Shown here piece after piece: positions 1 through 9,171 of a DNA stretch of 64,000 nt; position 1 is the first letter of the stretch, and the number at the start of each line of letters is the position of its first letter. The notes under the pieces are model-generated. The model searched no databases, had not been told where the DNA came from, and worked only from the letters and a program-made list of their open reading frames with translations. Made by a program: the position numbers and the translations under genes. This DNA is from Terrilactibacillus laevilacticus (lineage in GTDB: Bacteria > Bacillota > Bacilli > Bacillales > Sporolactobacillaceae). The stretch lies in contig NZ_VDCY01000006.1 of NCBI RefSeq assembly GCF_006517395.1, positions 103,287 to 167,286 on the forward strand, in the 5' to 3' direction.

Positions 1-872
1 GGATTTGTTACCGCAACAAAACTCTTCATATTTTCTAAAATTCCAGCAATGAATGAGTAGGCTTCTGTTGAAAGCTGTAATTGATCAGACTCATCAAAGA
101 ATACATTTTCTCCATCTTTAAATAATGACATGTTAACATGCATACCTGAACCATTGATTCCGAAAACTGGTTTCGGCATGAATGTTGCATGCAATCCATA
201 TAGAGATGCAATCTTTTTTACTACCCATTTATAAGTCGTTGCTAAATCCGCTGCACCTAAAGCATCATCATATTTAAAGTTAATTTCATGTTGACCTTCT
301 GCCACTTCATGGTGAAGGGCTTCTATTGTTAATCCCATCGCTTTTAAAGTTTTGAAGATTTCAATACGGACTTTTTCTCCTAAATCATTTGGAGCTGGTT
401 CAAAGTATCCGCCTTTATCACCTAATTCTGTCGTTGGATAGCCCTTTTCATTTGTTTCAAATAAGAAAAATTCTAATTCAGGACCAACAGAAACGGTATA
501 TCCTTTTTCAGCAGCACGTGCAACGGTTTTCTTAAGTACGTTACGTGTATCTCCCTCAAACAAAGTTCCATCAGGATTGGTAACAGAGCAAAGGAAACGC
601 GCTTCAGCGTAACCGTCTGTTTCCGTCCAAGGCATGACGACAAACGTATTTAGATCTGGTAATAGGTAAGAATCTGATTTATTGATGGGTGAAAAACCTT
701 TAATAGATGAACCGTCAATCATAATTTTACCTTCTACAGCATCGTCTAATTGTTCTGCCGTAATTGTGATGTTTTTTAAGATCCCTTCAATATCAACAAA
801 TTGAAGATGTAATAACTCTACATTTTTTTCTTTAATAATACTCTGAATTTGTTCTAATGTTATCTGTTCCAC
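1..872 (-). CDS. glnA: Glutamine synthetase type I, N-terminal part (runs off window)
   Basis: ATP-dependent glutamine synthetase, cytoplasmic, condensing ammonium and glutamate. About 290 of the usual ~445 residues are visible; the C-terminal part lies before base 1. The translation shows the beta-grasp start (DGSSIKGF, YLLPDLNTFVVMPW), the metal-binding GPELEFFLF and EALHHEVAEGQHEINF, and the NGSGMHVNMSLF loop, all typical of GSI. Start is GTG at 872 with GAGG about 9 bases upstream. It is transcribed away from the nucleotidase gene. No GlnR operator could be assigned, so regulation is unknown. Identity is certain at family level; whether it is the main glnA or a paralogue cannot be decided, because the neighbour (glnR in Bacillus) is outside. 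Confidence 0.93.
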   Translation of the reverse strand, partial: MEQITLEQIQSIIKEKNVELLHLQFVDIEGILKNITITAEQLDDAVEGKIMIDGSSIKGFSPINKSDSYLLPDLNTFVVMPWTETDGYAEARFLCSVTNPDGTLFEGDTRNVLKKTVARAAEKGYTVSVGPELEFFLFETNEKGYPTTELGDKGGYFEPAPNDLGEKVRIEIFKTLKAMGLTIEALHHEVAEGQHEINFKYDDALGAADLATTYKWVVKKIASLYGLHATFMPKPVFGINGSGMHVNMSLFKDGENVFFDESDQLQLSTEAYSFIAGILENMKSFVAVTN

Positions 873-917
873 GTTACTTTACCTCACATTCCTAGTTCCA
901 TTGTCTTACTTTAATCC

Positions 918-946
918 ATTATAATTAATATTTAATTTTTATACAA
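918..946 (-). promoter_or_regulatory. Probable SigA promoter of the glutamine synthetase gene
   Basis: On the minus strand TTGTAT (946-941) and TATAAT (923-918) are separated by 17 bases, about 45 bases before the GTG start. The surrounding 900-1020 stretch is very AT-rich and contains no gene. Confidence 0.55.
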
Positions 947-1182
947 TCGTTTTTTTGTATTTTTAAAAATATTTTAACTCAATGGAATATTTTTCATATT
1001 ATCGCCTCATTTGTATTCTTCGATCATCCTCATGCTATCCAACTTTTTTCACAATACAAAAAAACAGAAATAGGTAAATCACCCCATTTTTTATTGTTAA
1101 TAAAGGTATGTCATGTTTTCCCTCGAAATTTTTTAATGACAGACAATGATTCGATTTAATCGATATGGAGGGGAAATCTGAG

Positions 1183-2994
1183 GTGAAGAAAATCGGGAAA
1201 ATGACTTGTAAGTTATCACTAGCACTTACCATGGTTTTGGGCTTTTTATCGGTCTCAAATAATGCTTCATCGATCGCCGAGGCAAAAGAATCAACTATTC
1301 CTATTCAATTGTTAGGGATTAATGATCTACACGGGAACTTAGATACGGTTTCTAAAGATATAAATGGAAATCCTATCGGCGGAATGGATTACATGGCAGC
1401 GAATTTTGATAGGGCAGAAAGTGAATTTTTGTCAGAAAATCCGAAGGCAACCACCAATAACTCCATTCGCGTACAGGCCGGTGATATGGTTGGCGCAAGC
1501 CCAGCTATATCGGGGCTTCTTCAGGACGAGCCGACTATGAAAGTGCTAAAGTTAATGAAGTTTGAAGTAGGGACTTTAGGAAATCATGAATTTGATGAAG
1601 GATTACCTGAGTTCAAACGAATTTTATTGGGGAAAAAACCAGATCCAAGACACCAGTTTCAAACGAATGACGGCACGGATATTGTCAGCACGTATCCACA
1701 AGTGAAATCAAGGATGGATATCGTGGCGGCAAATGTTATAGATAAACGAACAGGACAAATTCCTGAAGGGTTTAAACCTTATGTCATTAAAACGGTAAAA
1801 AGCGGAGGTCACAAAGTAAAAATTGGATTTATCGGTTTATTGACAACTAAGGCAACCACCGTGATCCTCCATAGCCAGATCGAGAATATCGACTTTCTTG
1901 ATGAGGCCGACACGATTGTAAAATATGCCAAAGAGTTGAGAGAGAAAGGTGTTCATTCCATTGTTGTTTTGGATCATACGGGTGTGTCTACCCCTGGTTC
2001 TCCGGCTGGACCAGAAGCTTCAGGAGGATCCATAAGTGGAGATGCTGTCGATGTGATGAATAAGGTCTACAAAGAAGATCCAAACAACTCGGTTGATCTT
2101 GTTCTTGCTGGCCACTCCCATCAATTTGGAAATGGAACGGTAGAGAGCACTCGCATTGTTCAAGCCTTAAGTTTTGGAAAAGCATTTGATGATATCCGAG
2201 GAGAAATTAATCCAAAAACGGGGGATTTCGTTCAGGCGCCTGCTGCCATCGTAAGGTATAACGAACGTAATAACGTGACACCTGTAAAAAAAATAACCCA
2301 TGTTATCACAGACGCTAAAAAACGAGTAGCTCCTATTGTGAATAGTGTTATTGGTTATGCAAAAGAGCCTGTCTATCCAAGATATACAGATGGTGACAAA
2401 CTAGAGACAGCACTCGGTGATCTAATTGTTGATGGACAACTTTTTGAAGCGAATAAAGAAGGAAAAAACGTTGATTTTGCGATGACCAACAACGGTGGTA
2501 TTCGTTCAGATTTAATTTCGAATCCGACAACTGATGGAAAAAATGAAATAACATGGGGGAGTGCACAGGCTGTTCAACCATTCGGAAACTTTCTTCAAAT
2601 CGTCGAAATGAAAGGTTCGGATATTTTAGAGGCACTGAATCAGCAGTATGACAACGAATACTATTACCTTCAAGTGGCTGGTTTGAAATACCAATATGCG
2701 CCATCACCTAATGATTCAACCTATCATTACAAAGTGGCTAGCATTACGACAGACAGCGGGCAGCCATTTGACTTAAACAAAACGTATCGCGTGATTATTA
2801 ATGACTTTCTTTATGGAGGAGGCGATGGTTTCTCCGCCTTTAAAAAAGGGAACATGATCGATACATTGAATGGCCTCGATACAGATGTCTTTGTCCAATA
2901 TATTAAGGATCAAAATGCGGAAGGAAAAGTGATCGACCCGCAAACCAATAATCGTAGAGAACTGGTTGATTCACAAACCTATTTAGGACAATAG
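1183..2994 (+). CDS. Secreted 5'-nucleotidase / 2',3'-cyclic phosphodiesterase family metallophosphatase
   Basis: Extracellular two-metal phosphoesterase releasing phosphate and nucleosides from nucleotides (UshA/YfkN-like family). The first in-frame ATG (1165) overlaps the Shine-Dalgarno GGAGGGG; the GTG at 1183 sits 9 bases after it and gives a normal signal peptide (KK start, hydrophobic LSLALTMVLGFLSV), so I choose it: 603 residues. Metallophosphatase motifs in order are GINDLHGN, GDMVGASP, GNHEFDEG and AGHSH. The second half is a 5'-nucleotidase C-terminal substrate domain (NNGGIRSDL, GGGDGFSAF). There is no LPxTG anchor, so it is probably released or loosely bound. Monocistronic, followed by a hairpin. 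Confidence 0.9.
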   Translation: MKKIGKMTCKLSLALTMVLGFLSVSNNASSIAEAKESTIPIQLLGINDLHGNLDTVSKDINGNPIGGMDYMAANFDRAESEFLSENPKATTNNSIRVQAGDMVGASPAISGLLQDEPTMKVLKLMKFEVGTLGNHEFDEGLPEFKRILLGKKPDPRHQFQTNDGTDIVSTYPQVKSRMDIVAANVIDKRTGQIPEGFKPYVIKTVKSGGHKVKIGFIGLLTTKATTVILHSQIENIDFLDEADTIVKYAKELREKGVHSIVVLDHTGVSTPGSPAGPEASGGSISGDAVDVMNKVYKEDPNNSVDLVLAGHSHQFGNGTVESTRIVQALSFGKAFDDIRGEINPKTGDFVQAPAAIVRYNERNNVTPVKKITHVITDAKKRVAPIVNSVIGYAKEPVYPRYTDGDKLETALGDLIVDGQLFEANKEGKNVDFAMTNNGGIRSDLISNPTTDGKNEITWGSAQAVQPFGNFLQIVEMKGSDILEALNQQYDNEYYYLQVAGLKYQYAPSPNDSTYHYKVASITTDSGQPFDLNKTYRVIINDFLYGGGDGFSAFKKGNMIDTLNGLDTDVFVQYIKDQNAEGKVIDPQTNNRRELVDSQTYLGQ

Positions 2995-3073
2995 TGATTC
3001 TTACATTTTCTTTTTCAGACAATAGTTTAGATGAAAACTGCGAAACTACATTTTAATTGATAAGCATTCAATA

Positions 3074-3108
3074 AAGCCAGCAGTTCAAATATGAAGAACT
3101 GCTGGCTT
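3074..3108. terminator. Hairpin after the nucleotidase gene
   Basis: A 13-bp perfect stem (AAGCCAGCAGTTC / GAACTGCTGGCTT) with a 9-base loop. There is only a short T-rich tail, so terminator strength is uncertain. The same core GCCAGCAGTTC recurs in the hairpin at 7446-7477. Confidence 0.7.
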
Positions 3109-3212
3109 ACTTATATGTTTTTCACCATGCCTGTTGGAATTCAGCAAACGGAGTATCTTCATTTCCAGTGAGGCCTGTATTTAGGCTCTTCTGATCGAGC
3201 TGGATGTATTGA

Positions 3213-3815
3213 TCAAGAAATAAATATCTCACAGATCTGTTCCAAAATTTCCTCAGGTGTATATCCCCTAATTTCCCTTTGAAATAAGTAAGAATCGCTT
3301 TTTAATACGGTTAGTAACATGTCAGCTTGAAAGACACTGTTCTTTTGAGATTCTTTTTCTGCATTTATCTCATTAAATAGATTAACAATTATTTGATTTA
3401 ATTCGTCATATAACGGACTTCTAGATTTCTTTCGATTGGTTACCTCAGAGTCTTCGACACCCTTAAGTAATTGCGCTTTATTTTCTCTGAACCGGATAAA
3501 TAAGCTAAGGATTCCTTTTAATCTCAAACTAGGTGGCTCTGATTGGTTTTGCTCAAAATACATATCAATATCCTCAAACAAAAGAACAACATTATCTTTA
3601 ATTAAATCGAGACATAATTCTCCTTTGTTTCGGTAACGTCGATAAAGTGTTCCTGGTCCAATTCCAGCTTCTATGGCAATTTGATTCATGCTAACTTGTT
3701 CAACACCATGCTGTTCAAATAGCATCAGAGCAGTATCCAAAATACGCTGACGGTTCTTAGCTGCATCACGTCGTTCAGTACGCATGTAGGTTAATTTCCC
3801 ATCTTCCATTATCAT
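3213..3815 (-). CDS. TetR/AcrR family transcriptional regulator
   Basis: 200-residue TetR-type repressor. Residues ~17-62 form the N-terminal HTH (RILDTALMLFEQHGVEQVSMNQIA, GIGPGTLYRRYRNKGELC), followed by an all-helical ligand domain. It is divergently placed to an isochorismatase-like hydrolase and an MFS exporter, which makes these its likely targets. The intergenic region has a repeated TCTCCAYTTAATATAA element overlapping the promoter of the hydrolase. Start ATG at 3815; alternatives a few codons downstream (MIMEDGK) are possible. The ligand is unknown. Confidence 0.87.
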   Translation of the reverse strand: MIMEDGKLTYMRTERRDAAKNRQRILDTALMLFEQHGVEQVSMNQIAIEAGIGPGTLYRRYRNKGELCLDLIKDNVVLLFEDIDMYFEQNQSEPPSLRLKGILSLFIRFRENKAQLLKGVEDSEVTNRKKSRSPLYDELNQIIVNLFNEINAEKESQKNSVFQADMLLTVLKSDSYLFQREIRGYTPEEILEQICEIFIS

Positions 3816-3844
3816 TCACTCCCTAAGATAATATAACAAACATC

Positions 3845-3903
3845 TTGACAAACGGAGACATCTCCATTTAATATAAGTGATAGAGTTCTCCACTTAATAT
3901 AAC
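3845..3903 (+). promoter_or_regulatory. Promoter and probable TetR operator of the hydrolase/exporter genes
   Basis: TTGACA (3845-3850) and TAATAT (3869-3874) with an 18-base spacer form a SigA-type promoter. TCTCCATTTAATATAAG (3861-3877) and TCTCCACTTAATATAAC (3887-3903) are direct repeats one 26-base step apart, and AAGTG/CACTT arms form an inverted repeat between them. Placement over the -10 and start region suits a repressor; assignment to the divergent TetR gene is inferred. Confidence 0.5.
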
Positions 3904-3927
3904 TTAATGAAAAGGAGTTTACAAACC

Positions 3928-4497
3928 ATGCAAAATTATTCTGACAAAGCAGCCCTATTGGTTATGGATATGCAAAATGGCATTGTATCACGGTTTACAG
4001 AAAACAAGGAGGCCCTTGTTCCGGTACAAAAAGCCCTAGCCAGTGCACGAGAAAACAATATCCCAGTTATTTTTGTTCGTGTTGGATTTAGTAAAGGTTA
4101 TCCTGAAATCAACCCACGAAATAAGGGATTCTCAGGAATATCAAAACTTGGAGGTATGACCACTTCAGATGAATCAACACAAATTCACAAAGCGGTTAAA
4201 CCCGAAGCAGACGAACCTATTGTGACAAAGTATCGCGTCAGCGCATTCGCTGGTAGCACTCTCGAACTTATCCTTCGCTCCCGACAAATCGATACACTTA
4301 TTCTCAGTGGGATATCGACAAGTGGCGTTGTTCTATCAACATTACGTGAAGCAGCGGATAAAGATTTTTCATTAACAGTACTCAAAGATGCGTGCATCGA
4401 TGCCGATCTCGAGGTCCATCGCGTCCTCACCGAAAAAGTGTTTCCTCGCCAGGCAGAGGTGATGACTGTCAACGCTTGGATCAAGACATTGAATTAA
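3928..4497 (+). CDS. Isochorismatase-like cysteine hydrolase
   Basis: 189-residue cysteine hydrolase of the isochorismatase/nicotinamidase fold. Visible are the LLVMDMQNGIV strand with the catalytic Asp, a Lys in TKYRVSAFAGS, and ILSGISTSGVVLSTLREAADKDF. At the usual catalytic Cys position (GxxTxxCV) the sequence reads GISTSGVVLST, so the nucleophile is not obvious; many members of this subgroup share this. The ATG at 3907 overlaps the AAAGGAG ribosome site, so ATG 3928 is taken as start. It probably belongs with the MFS gene downstream, though a hairpin lies between. Substrate unknown. Confidence 0.85.
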   Translation: MQNYSDKAALLVMDMQNGIVSRFTENKEALVPVQKALASARENNIPVIFVRVGFSKGYPEINPRNKGFSGISKLGGMTTSDESTQIHKAVKPEADEPIVTKYRVSAFAGSTLELILRSRQIDTLILSGISTSGVVLSTLREAADKDFSLTVLKDACIDADLEVHRVLTEKVFPRQAEVMTVNAWIKTLN

Positions 4498-4500
4498 ATC

Positions 4501-4540
4501 ATGAGGGTCTGTTTTAAACATGATAAAACTAGACCCTCAT
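4501..4540. terminator. Hairpin between hydrolase and MFS genes
   Basis: ATGAGGGTCTGTTTTA pairs with TAAAACTAGACCCTCAT with one bulge; it is followed by a T-rich stretch on the plus strand. Confidence 0.65.
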
Positions 4541-4621
4541 CAATCTTATTATTTTTTATATTTATACCCAGCTTAGTCATACTTGGTAAACCTTAGGTTA
4601 ATACAGAAGGAAGGAATAGAT

Positions 4622-6055
4622 TTGTTTAAATCTATAAGCAAAAAAACTAGAACTGCTGAAAATAAAAATCATTTTAACCAAAAATTAATTACGCCAATGA
4701 TATTAGGTTCGATTTTAAATCCGATCAACTCTTCCATTATTTCAGTAGCCTTAATTCCCATTGGTCAAGCGTTTGGTGTCCCTCCTTCCCAAACAGCATG
4801 GCTTGTTTCTGCATTATATCTGGCTACGACGATCGGGCAACCCGTCGTCGGAAAACTCATTGATATTTTTGGTCCTAGACTCCTCTTTTTAATTGGTACT
4901 TCTTTAGTCGGTATTGCTGGTCTCATCGCAATATGGTCACCTGATTTCTGGTGGCTAGTGGTCGCGCGAGTATTACTTGGTCTCGGTACCTGCGCTGGAT
5001 ATCCAGCCTCAATGTACCTTATTCGCAGTGAAGCCGAACGAACAGGTGAGGAAAGTCCAATGAGTATACTTACAATACTAGCGATTTCCAGTCAAACGGT
5101 GGCCGTTATTGGTCCTGTATTAGGTGGTATACTCATTGACATTAGCGGTTGGCAGAGTACTTTCTTAATAAATATTCCATTGTCACTTGCTTGTATATTC
5201 TTAGGCTACACCCGATTGCCAAAAATGTCGTCAAACACTGTTCAAAAAAAGCGTAATTTGATTTCCATAGATTTGACTGGAATATTATTCTTTGGGATCA
5301 CATTAATTTGTACATTACTTTTCTTAATGAGTCCAAGTGTGTATAAAGTGTATTTACTATGCATTGCAGCCATGACTGGTAGTTTGTTTGTGATAACTGA
5401 GTTAAGGATAAAAGATCCATTTATCAATATTCGCGTGTTAAAAGGAAACACGCCCTTGTTATTGACTTATTCTCGAAGCTTAATTACGGCTTTCGTAACC
5501 TATAGCTTCATTTATGGATTTACTCAATGGTTGGAAGAAGGTAGAGGTTTATCTCCTTCTCACACAGGTTTATTATTATTACCTATGTTTTTGACTGCCA
5601 TTATCGTTTCAAAGACAACAGGTAAAAATCCTGACATCCGGTTAAAGTTAATCGTTGGTAGTATTGTTCAATTTATTGGAGCTTCATTAATTCTCTTAAC
5701 AAATCATACGAGTCATATCGTCTTTTTAGTCGTTATTGTTCTTTTATTTGGCATTCCCCAAGGGGTTCTCAATTTAGCGAATCAAAATGCAGTCTATTAC
5801 CAAGCTGACCCAAAACAAATGGGTGCTTCCGCCGGTTTGTTGAGAACCTTTATCTACATGGGCGCTATCCTTGCATCGTGTATAAATGGTGTTTTTTTAA
5901 AACCGGGTGCCATATCAATTGGTATCCACCATGTAGCAATGTTTAGTGTTGGAATAGCCATAGTACTCATCATAATCACCCTATTCGATCGTTCTCTACG
6001 TAATAATAATCATGGAAAAAGGACAATCATGGAAGGCGTGCAAAACAGAAAATAA
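4622..6055 (+). CDS. MFS drug exporter, DHA2 (EmrB/QacA) type
   Basis: About 477-residue proton-driven multidrug exporter with roughly 12-14 hydrophobic segments. Motif A-like GKLIDIFGPRLLFLIG follows TM2 and the antiporter motif C region reads GPVLGGILIDISGW, both typical of DHA2 exporters; N-terminal NPINSSIISVALIPIGQAFG is also characteristic. The best start is TTG at 4622, 7-8 bases after AAGGAAGG; the upstream TTG at 4583 has no ribosome site. It lies 120 bases after the hydrolase gene and probably shares TetR control. The 3' end is followed by a truncated MITE copy. The substrate is not predictable. Confidence 0.88.
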   Translation: MFKSISKKTRTAENKNHFNQKLITPMILGSILNPINSSIISVALIPIGQAFGVPPSQTAWLVSALYLATTIGQPVVGKLIDIFGPRLLFLIGTSLVGIAGLIAIWSPDFWWLVVARVLLGLGTCAGYPASMYLIRSEAERTGEESPMSILTILAISSQTVAVIGPVLGGILIDISGWQSTFLINIPLSLACIFLGYTRLPKMSSNTVQKKRNLISIDLTGILFFGITLICTLLFLMSPSVYKVYLLCIAAMTGSLFVITELRIKDPFINIRVLKGNTPLLLTYSRSLITAFVTYSFIYGFTQWLEEGRGLSPSHTGLLLLPMFLTAIIVSKTTGKNPDIRLKLIVGSIVQFIGASLILLTNHTSHIVFLVVIVLLFGIPQGVLNLANQNAVYYQADPKQMGASAGLLRTFIYMGAILASCINGVFLKPGAISIGIHHVAMFSVGIAIVLIIITLFDRSLRNNNHGKRTIMEGVQNRK

Positions 6056-6112
6056 GTGTCGTCTTCCGATTTTCCCTTTTTTAACATCGAGTTTTTTCGT
6101 CATTTCCGATAA

Positions 6113-6290
6113 AGTGCGTGTTCAAAAAGGTGACAAATTAGAAGCAAAAAGGCTAAGAGCGGCGCAGTTCCTTAGACCGGCATACCACATGATGTAGTAG
6201 CTTCAGGCGCCAACCACAGGACGCAAGTGATTTTAGCCAGAGATCCTCTTGTATCCGTTACATAAGGACCGGAAAATCAAGAGGGCTCCA
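6113..6290 (-). repeat. MITE-like element, copy A (truncated, inverted orientation)
   Basis: Begins with GTGCGTGTTCAAAAAGGTGACAAAT, the right-hand end of the repeat family, and continues through the conserved core (TACCACATGATG, AGGACCGGAAAA) in inverted orientation compared with the copies at 16.2, 58.2, 58.8 and 59.7 kb. It lacks the left terminus and the middle block that in other copies reads GACGGGCTAGTACTGGCG. Confidence 0.75.
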
Positions 6291-6341
6291 GGATATTTCT
6301 CTGGTGATAAAACGAATCCAGAGTGTACCTTTTCATAGCTT

Positions 6342-6418
6342 TGGATGATATTTATGAAATAGCCGAGAACACTCGTGACTTTAGTCATGAGAGGTTCAGA
6401 AAGGACAGTAGTGATTGA
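6342..6418 (+). pseudogene. C-terminal tail of an unknown gene (paralogue of 12065-12249)
   Basis: Plus-strand reading ends in YEIAENTRDFSHERFRK...SSD followed by TGA. Bases 6351-6399 match the reverse complement of 12078-12126 with one mismatch, and both copies keep the same reading frame to their stop, so they are tails of related genes. The last bases overlap the 3' end of the convergent kinase gene. Family not recognised. Confidence 0.5.
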
Positions 6419-7145
6419 TTATATCCATCAGACGTTCAGATTTTTCAGTTGAGACAATTTCTGATAATCTTGCTGCTGCAATTATAGGTGCCCATTGAAA
6501 AATATCATGTTTTGTTAATCCACTTTTCTCACAATATAGCCGCAAATACATATCCGCTAATTCCGTGGAAAATTGCGAATACAAAAGATACGTCCGATAA
6601 ATATCGGCTCGTATATCTCCAGCACTAGAATCAACCCAATCTATAATAGTCACTTTGTTATCTGACATAATCAAATTGAATAAATGGTAGTCGCCATGAC
6701 AAAGCTTATTCTCATATGTCATCGAATCTAATTTTTGTATTAATATAGCCTTATGTCTTTTATCGAGACCATGTGCTGATTTAATTTGACGATGTAATTT
6801 GTCAGACATTGTTTCAAGTGAATCGGCATTTGTCATATGGATTCTTCGTTGTATATCGATGGATATATCCATATAATACTCCGCTTGCTGTTTGTTTTCA
6901 GATACAATATCACCTAGTGTTTTTCCTTCAATGTGCTCCATGATGATGGCTTGTTTCCCATCAATCTTTGTGACATCAAGTATCCTAGGGACAGACAATC
7001 CACAGGAATACGCATATTTTTGCTTATTTGCTTCATAAGTTGATGCGGTACCCGGTAAATAATCGTTAAATACTTTGATAATCTTGTTTTCATAAAGATA
7101 TATTTTCGCTGTATTCCCAACGGCTATTGGATCCCCTAAATACAT
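6396..7145 (-). CDS. APH/choline-kinase-fold phosphotransferase
   Basis: 249-residue protein of the aminoglycoside phosphotransferase superfamily, probably a cytoplasmic small-molecule kinase. The ATP-grasp lobe shows GNTAKIYLYENKIIKVF (lysine anchor). The Brenner motif is HGDYHLFNLIM and the metal-binding motif is IIDWVDSSAGD. An upstream in-frame start exists at 7226, but ATG 7145 has AAGGAGAG seven bases ahead and gives the usual N-terminus (MYLGDPIAVGNT). Related proteins are often annotated as aminoglycoside phosphotransferases without resistance activity; the substrate is unknown. Monocistronic. Confidence 0.85.
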   Translation of the reverse strand: MYLGDPIAVGNTAKIYLYENKIIKVFNDYLPGTASTYEANKQKYAYSCGLSVPRILDVTKIDGKQAIIMEHIEGKTLGDIVSENKQQAEYYMDISIDIQRRIHMTNADSLETMSDKLHRQIKSAHGLDKRHKAILIQKLDSMTYENKLCHGDYHLFNLIMSDNKVTIIDWVDSSAGDIRADIYRTYLLYSQFSTELADMYLRLYCEKSGLTKHDIFQWAPIIAAARLSEIVSTEKSERLMDIINHYCPF

Positions 7146-7445
7146 GTGTAATCTCTCCTTAAAGTCGAATAATATAATGTATTTTATATGAATGTATGTT
7201 AAAAGTGGATTCTTTGCTTGAAACAAACAATACCGTTTTAAAAAAAGTTGGTATAGGTTTCTAAAATTAATGATTACAATACTAATAATGAAAGCTTATA
7301 TAACCCCATTGTGTTGTCTTTTATTACTATGCACTACAATATTCTTAATCCCTTTGCTCTAACTTAATACTCTTACATTAGTGAATTTTGGCATATGAGT
7401 TAGATAGACTTTACTACCTGTAATGTAGCTATTGAATTAAATAAT

Positions 7446-7477
7446 GCCAGCAGTTCTAAAGGATTAGAGTTGCTGGC
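7446..7477 (-). terminator. Terminator hairpin after the ABC-F gene
   Basis: GCCAGCAGTTCTAA pairs with TTAGAGTTGCTGGC (two G-U pairs as RNA), followed on the minus strand by ATTATTTAATT. Apart from this hairpin I see nothing in 7146-7560. Confidence 0.6.
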
Positions 7478-7560
7478 TCATTTAATGCGGATATTTGGAT
7501 TATATGAAATTTTTATTCTGCACAATTAATATCGATTATCTTGTCATGTATTTCACATGT

Positions 7561-9132
7561 CTATTTGTTTTCCAATTCTCTTTTTTCTTTTAAAAGTTTT
7601 TGAAATTCCTTGTCTAGTGCTTCCGATGGTTCGATACTTAAACGGCTTAAGATTTCTGATATTTTTGTTTCGAGTAAAAGCTGTTGATCTTTCTTGGTAT
7701 CTCGGACTTTCTGGGGTTTATTCTGTTTATATTGGTGATACGTACCTTCAAATATCTCAATCTCTTGATTGCGAATGGCTAAAATTCGTGTAGCCACATT
7801 TTCTATGAGTCGCCGATCATGGGAGACGAAAATGACACTCCCTTCATATTCTTTTAATAGCGATTCCAATGCACCTGCAGCTTCCGTATCAAGATAGTTC
7901 GTCGGTTCATCCAAAATTAACGTATTAATATCACTTAAAAAGAGTTTGGTGAGACCAACTTTAACCCGCTCACCACCGCTCAAGACCCTTACAAGTTTGT
8001 AAACATCCTCTCTAAAGAAATGCATCCTCGCCAAGACTGTTCGGATAAGCGTTTCATTCTGTTTTGAAGAGGACTGAACATTCTCTATGATAGATTTCCG
8101 CGTGTCTAATATATTTAAATTTTGGCTAAAGTAGCCTATTTTCACAGATGGAGAAAGCGAAATACCTGGTTCTTGATTAAGGATCTTTTTGACTAACGTC
8201 GTTTTCCCACTTCCATTTGGCCCGATGATCGCTAATTTGTCACCGCCTCGAGCTTGAAAACGTGCTTTGTTCCAAAGCACACGTTCACCAATCACAGCTG
8301 ATACTTCATCTACCCGGAGAATGATTCGATTTTTAAATGTTTCCGCGTTTGGCAAGTTCATCTTAAGCGGCTCTCGTTCTTTCACCTTTTCTACTTTTTC
8401 AAGTTTCTCGATTCTCGTCTCAATGGCTTGCGCTGTTTTTTGAAGTTTCTTTTGTTTTTTGGCAAAGTAAGGCTTCGATCCCGTAATTTTTGCTTCGGAT
8501 TGACTGACCCTTTTTGGCGCTTTTGTTGCTCTTTCGGCTCTCTTCTCTTTTAATTTTAATGCTTCTTCTAACTGTCTTTTCTTTTTTTCATATTGTTCAT
8601 AAGCCACTTGTGCTTGGTGATTCTCTATTTCTTGTTGCTTCTCATAATCACTGTAATTGCCTGTATACTCTCTTATCTTTCCCTCATTAATTTCCCATAT
8701 GGTTGTGCATAAGGAGTCCAAAAATGCACGATCGTGCGAAACAATAATGAATGCTCCCTGCCATTCTCCAAGCTTCTTTTCTAACCATTCAATATGATCA
8801 GTATCAAGATTTGTCGTTGGTTCATCAGCAAGTAAAAGTTCCGGATCTTTAATTAAAGTATTTTGAATATATTCCTGTGTCACTTCACCGCCACTTTTTG
8901 CCTGATCTGTTCGTTTCAGTTGAGGTAAGAGTTCACATTGCGTATGCCTGATCACTTTTCCTTCCTCCGGCGTGATTTTTCCCGCCAAAATATGAAGCAG
9001 CGTGGTTTTCCCGCTTCCGTTTCTTCCAACTAATCCAATTCGATCATTTTTATGAATTTGCAACTGCTCCATATCGAGTAATAAACGGTCTTGTACATAA
9101 TATTTTATTTGATGAGCTTCTAACACCTGCAT
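7561..9132 (-). CDS. ABC-F ribosome protection protein (Vga/VmlR-like)
   Basis: 523-residue soluble ATPase with two ABC domains and no membrane segment; ABC-F proteins bind the ribosomal E site and displace peptidyl-transferase antibiotics. Domain 1: Walker A GRNGSGKTTLL near residue 36, signature reduced to KSGGEVTQEY, Walker B LLLADEPTTNLD. Linker ~185-260 is long, charged and Lys/Glu-rich (antibiotic-resistance domain region). Domain 2: GPNGSGKTTL, LSGGERVKVGL, LILDEPTNYLD, VSHDRRLI. A basic coiled-coil C-terminal tail follows. The length, split NBD1 signature and attenuated leader point to the antibiotic-resistance subgroup (VmlR/Vga/Msr) rather than housekeeping EttA/Uup; drug range cannot be predicted. 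Confidence 0.87.
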   Translation of the reverse strand: MQVLEAHQIKYYVQDRLLLDMEQLQIHKNDRIGLVGRNGSGKTTLLHILAGKITPEEGKVIRHTQCELLPQLKRTDQAKSGGEVTQEYIQNTLIKDPELLLADEPTTNLDTDHIEWLEKKLGEWQGAFIIVSHDRAFLDSLCTTIWEINEGKIREYTGNYSDYEKQQEIENHQAQVAYEQYEKKKRQLEEALKLKEKRAERATKAPKRVSQSEAKITGSKPYFAKKQKKLQKTAQAIETRIEKLEKVEKVKEREPLKMNLPNAETFKNRIILRVDEVSAVIGERVLWNKARFQARGGDKLAIIGPNGSGKTTLVKKILNQEPGISLSPSVKIGYFSQNLNILDTRKSIIENVQSSSKQNETLIRTVLARMHFFREDVYKLVRVLSGGERVKVGLTKLFLSDINTLILDEPTNYLDTEAAGALESLLKEYEGSVIFVSHDRRLIENVATRILAIRNQEIEIFEGTYHQYKQNKPQKVRDTKKDQQLLLETKISEILSRLSIEPSEALDKEFQKLLKEKRELENK

Positions 9133-9171
9133 ACTAACATCTCCCTTTAAACATATTCAGGAGACAAAACA

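Noticed and set aside
2348..2707. 119-codon open frame antisense to the nucleotidase gene
   Set aside because: Shadow of the coding strand; no ribosome site, no protein-like motif, fully inside a conserved gene.
6012..6197. 61-codon plus-strand frame overlapping the MFS gene end
   Set aside because: Runs into the MITE copy and has no homologue-like content; random frame.
6396..7145. Aminoglycoside resistance gene
   Set aside because: HGDxxxxN and IDW are present, but the wider family includes many non-resistance kinases; no specific aminoglycoside-binding features are visible.
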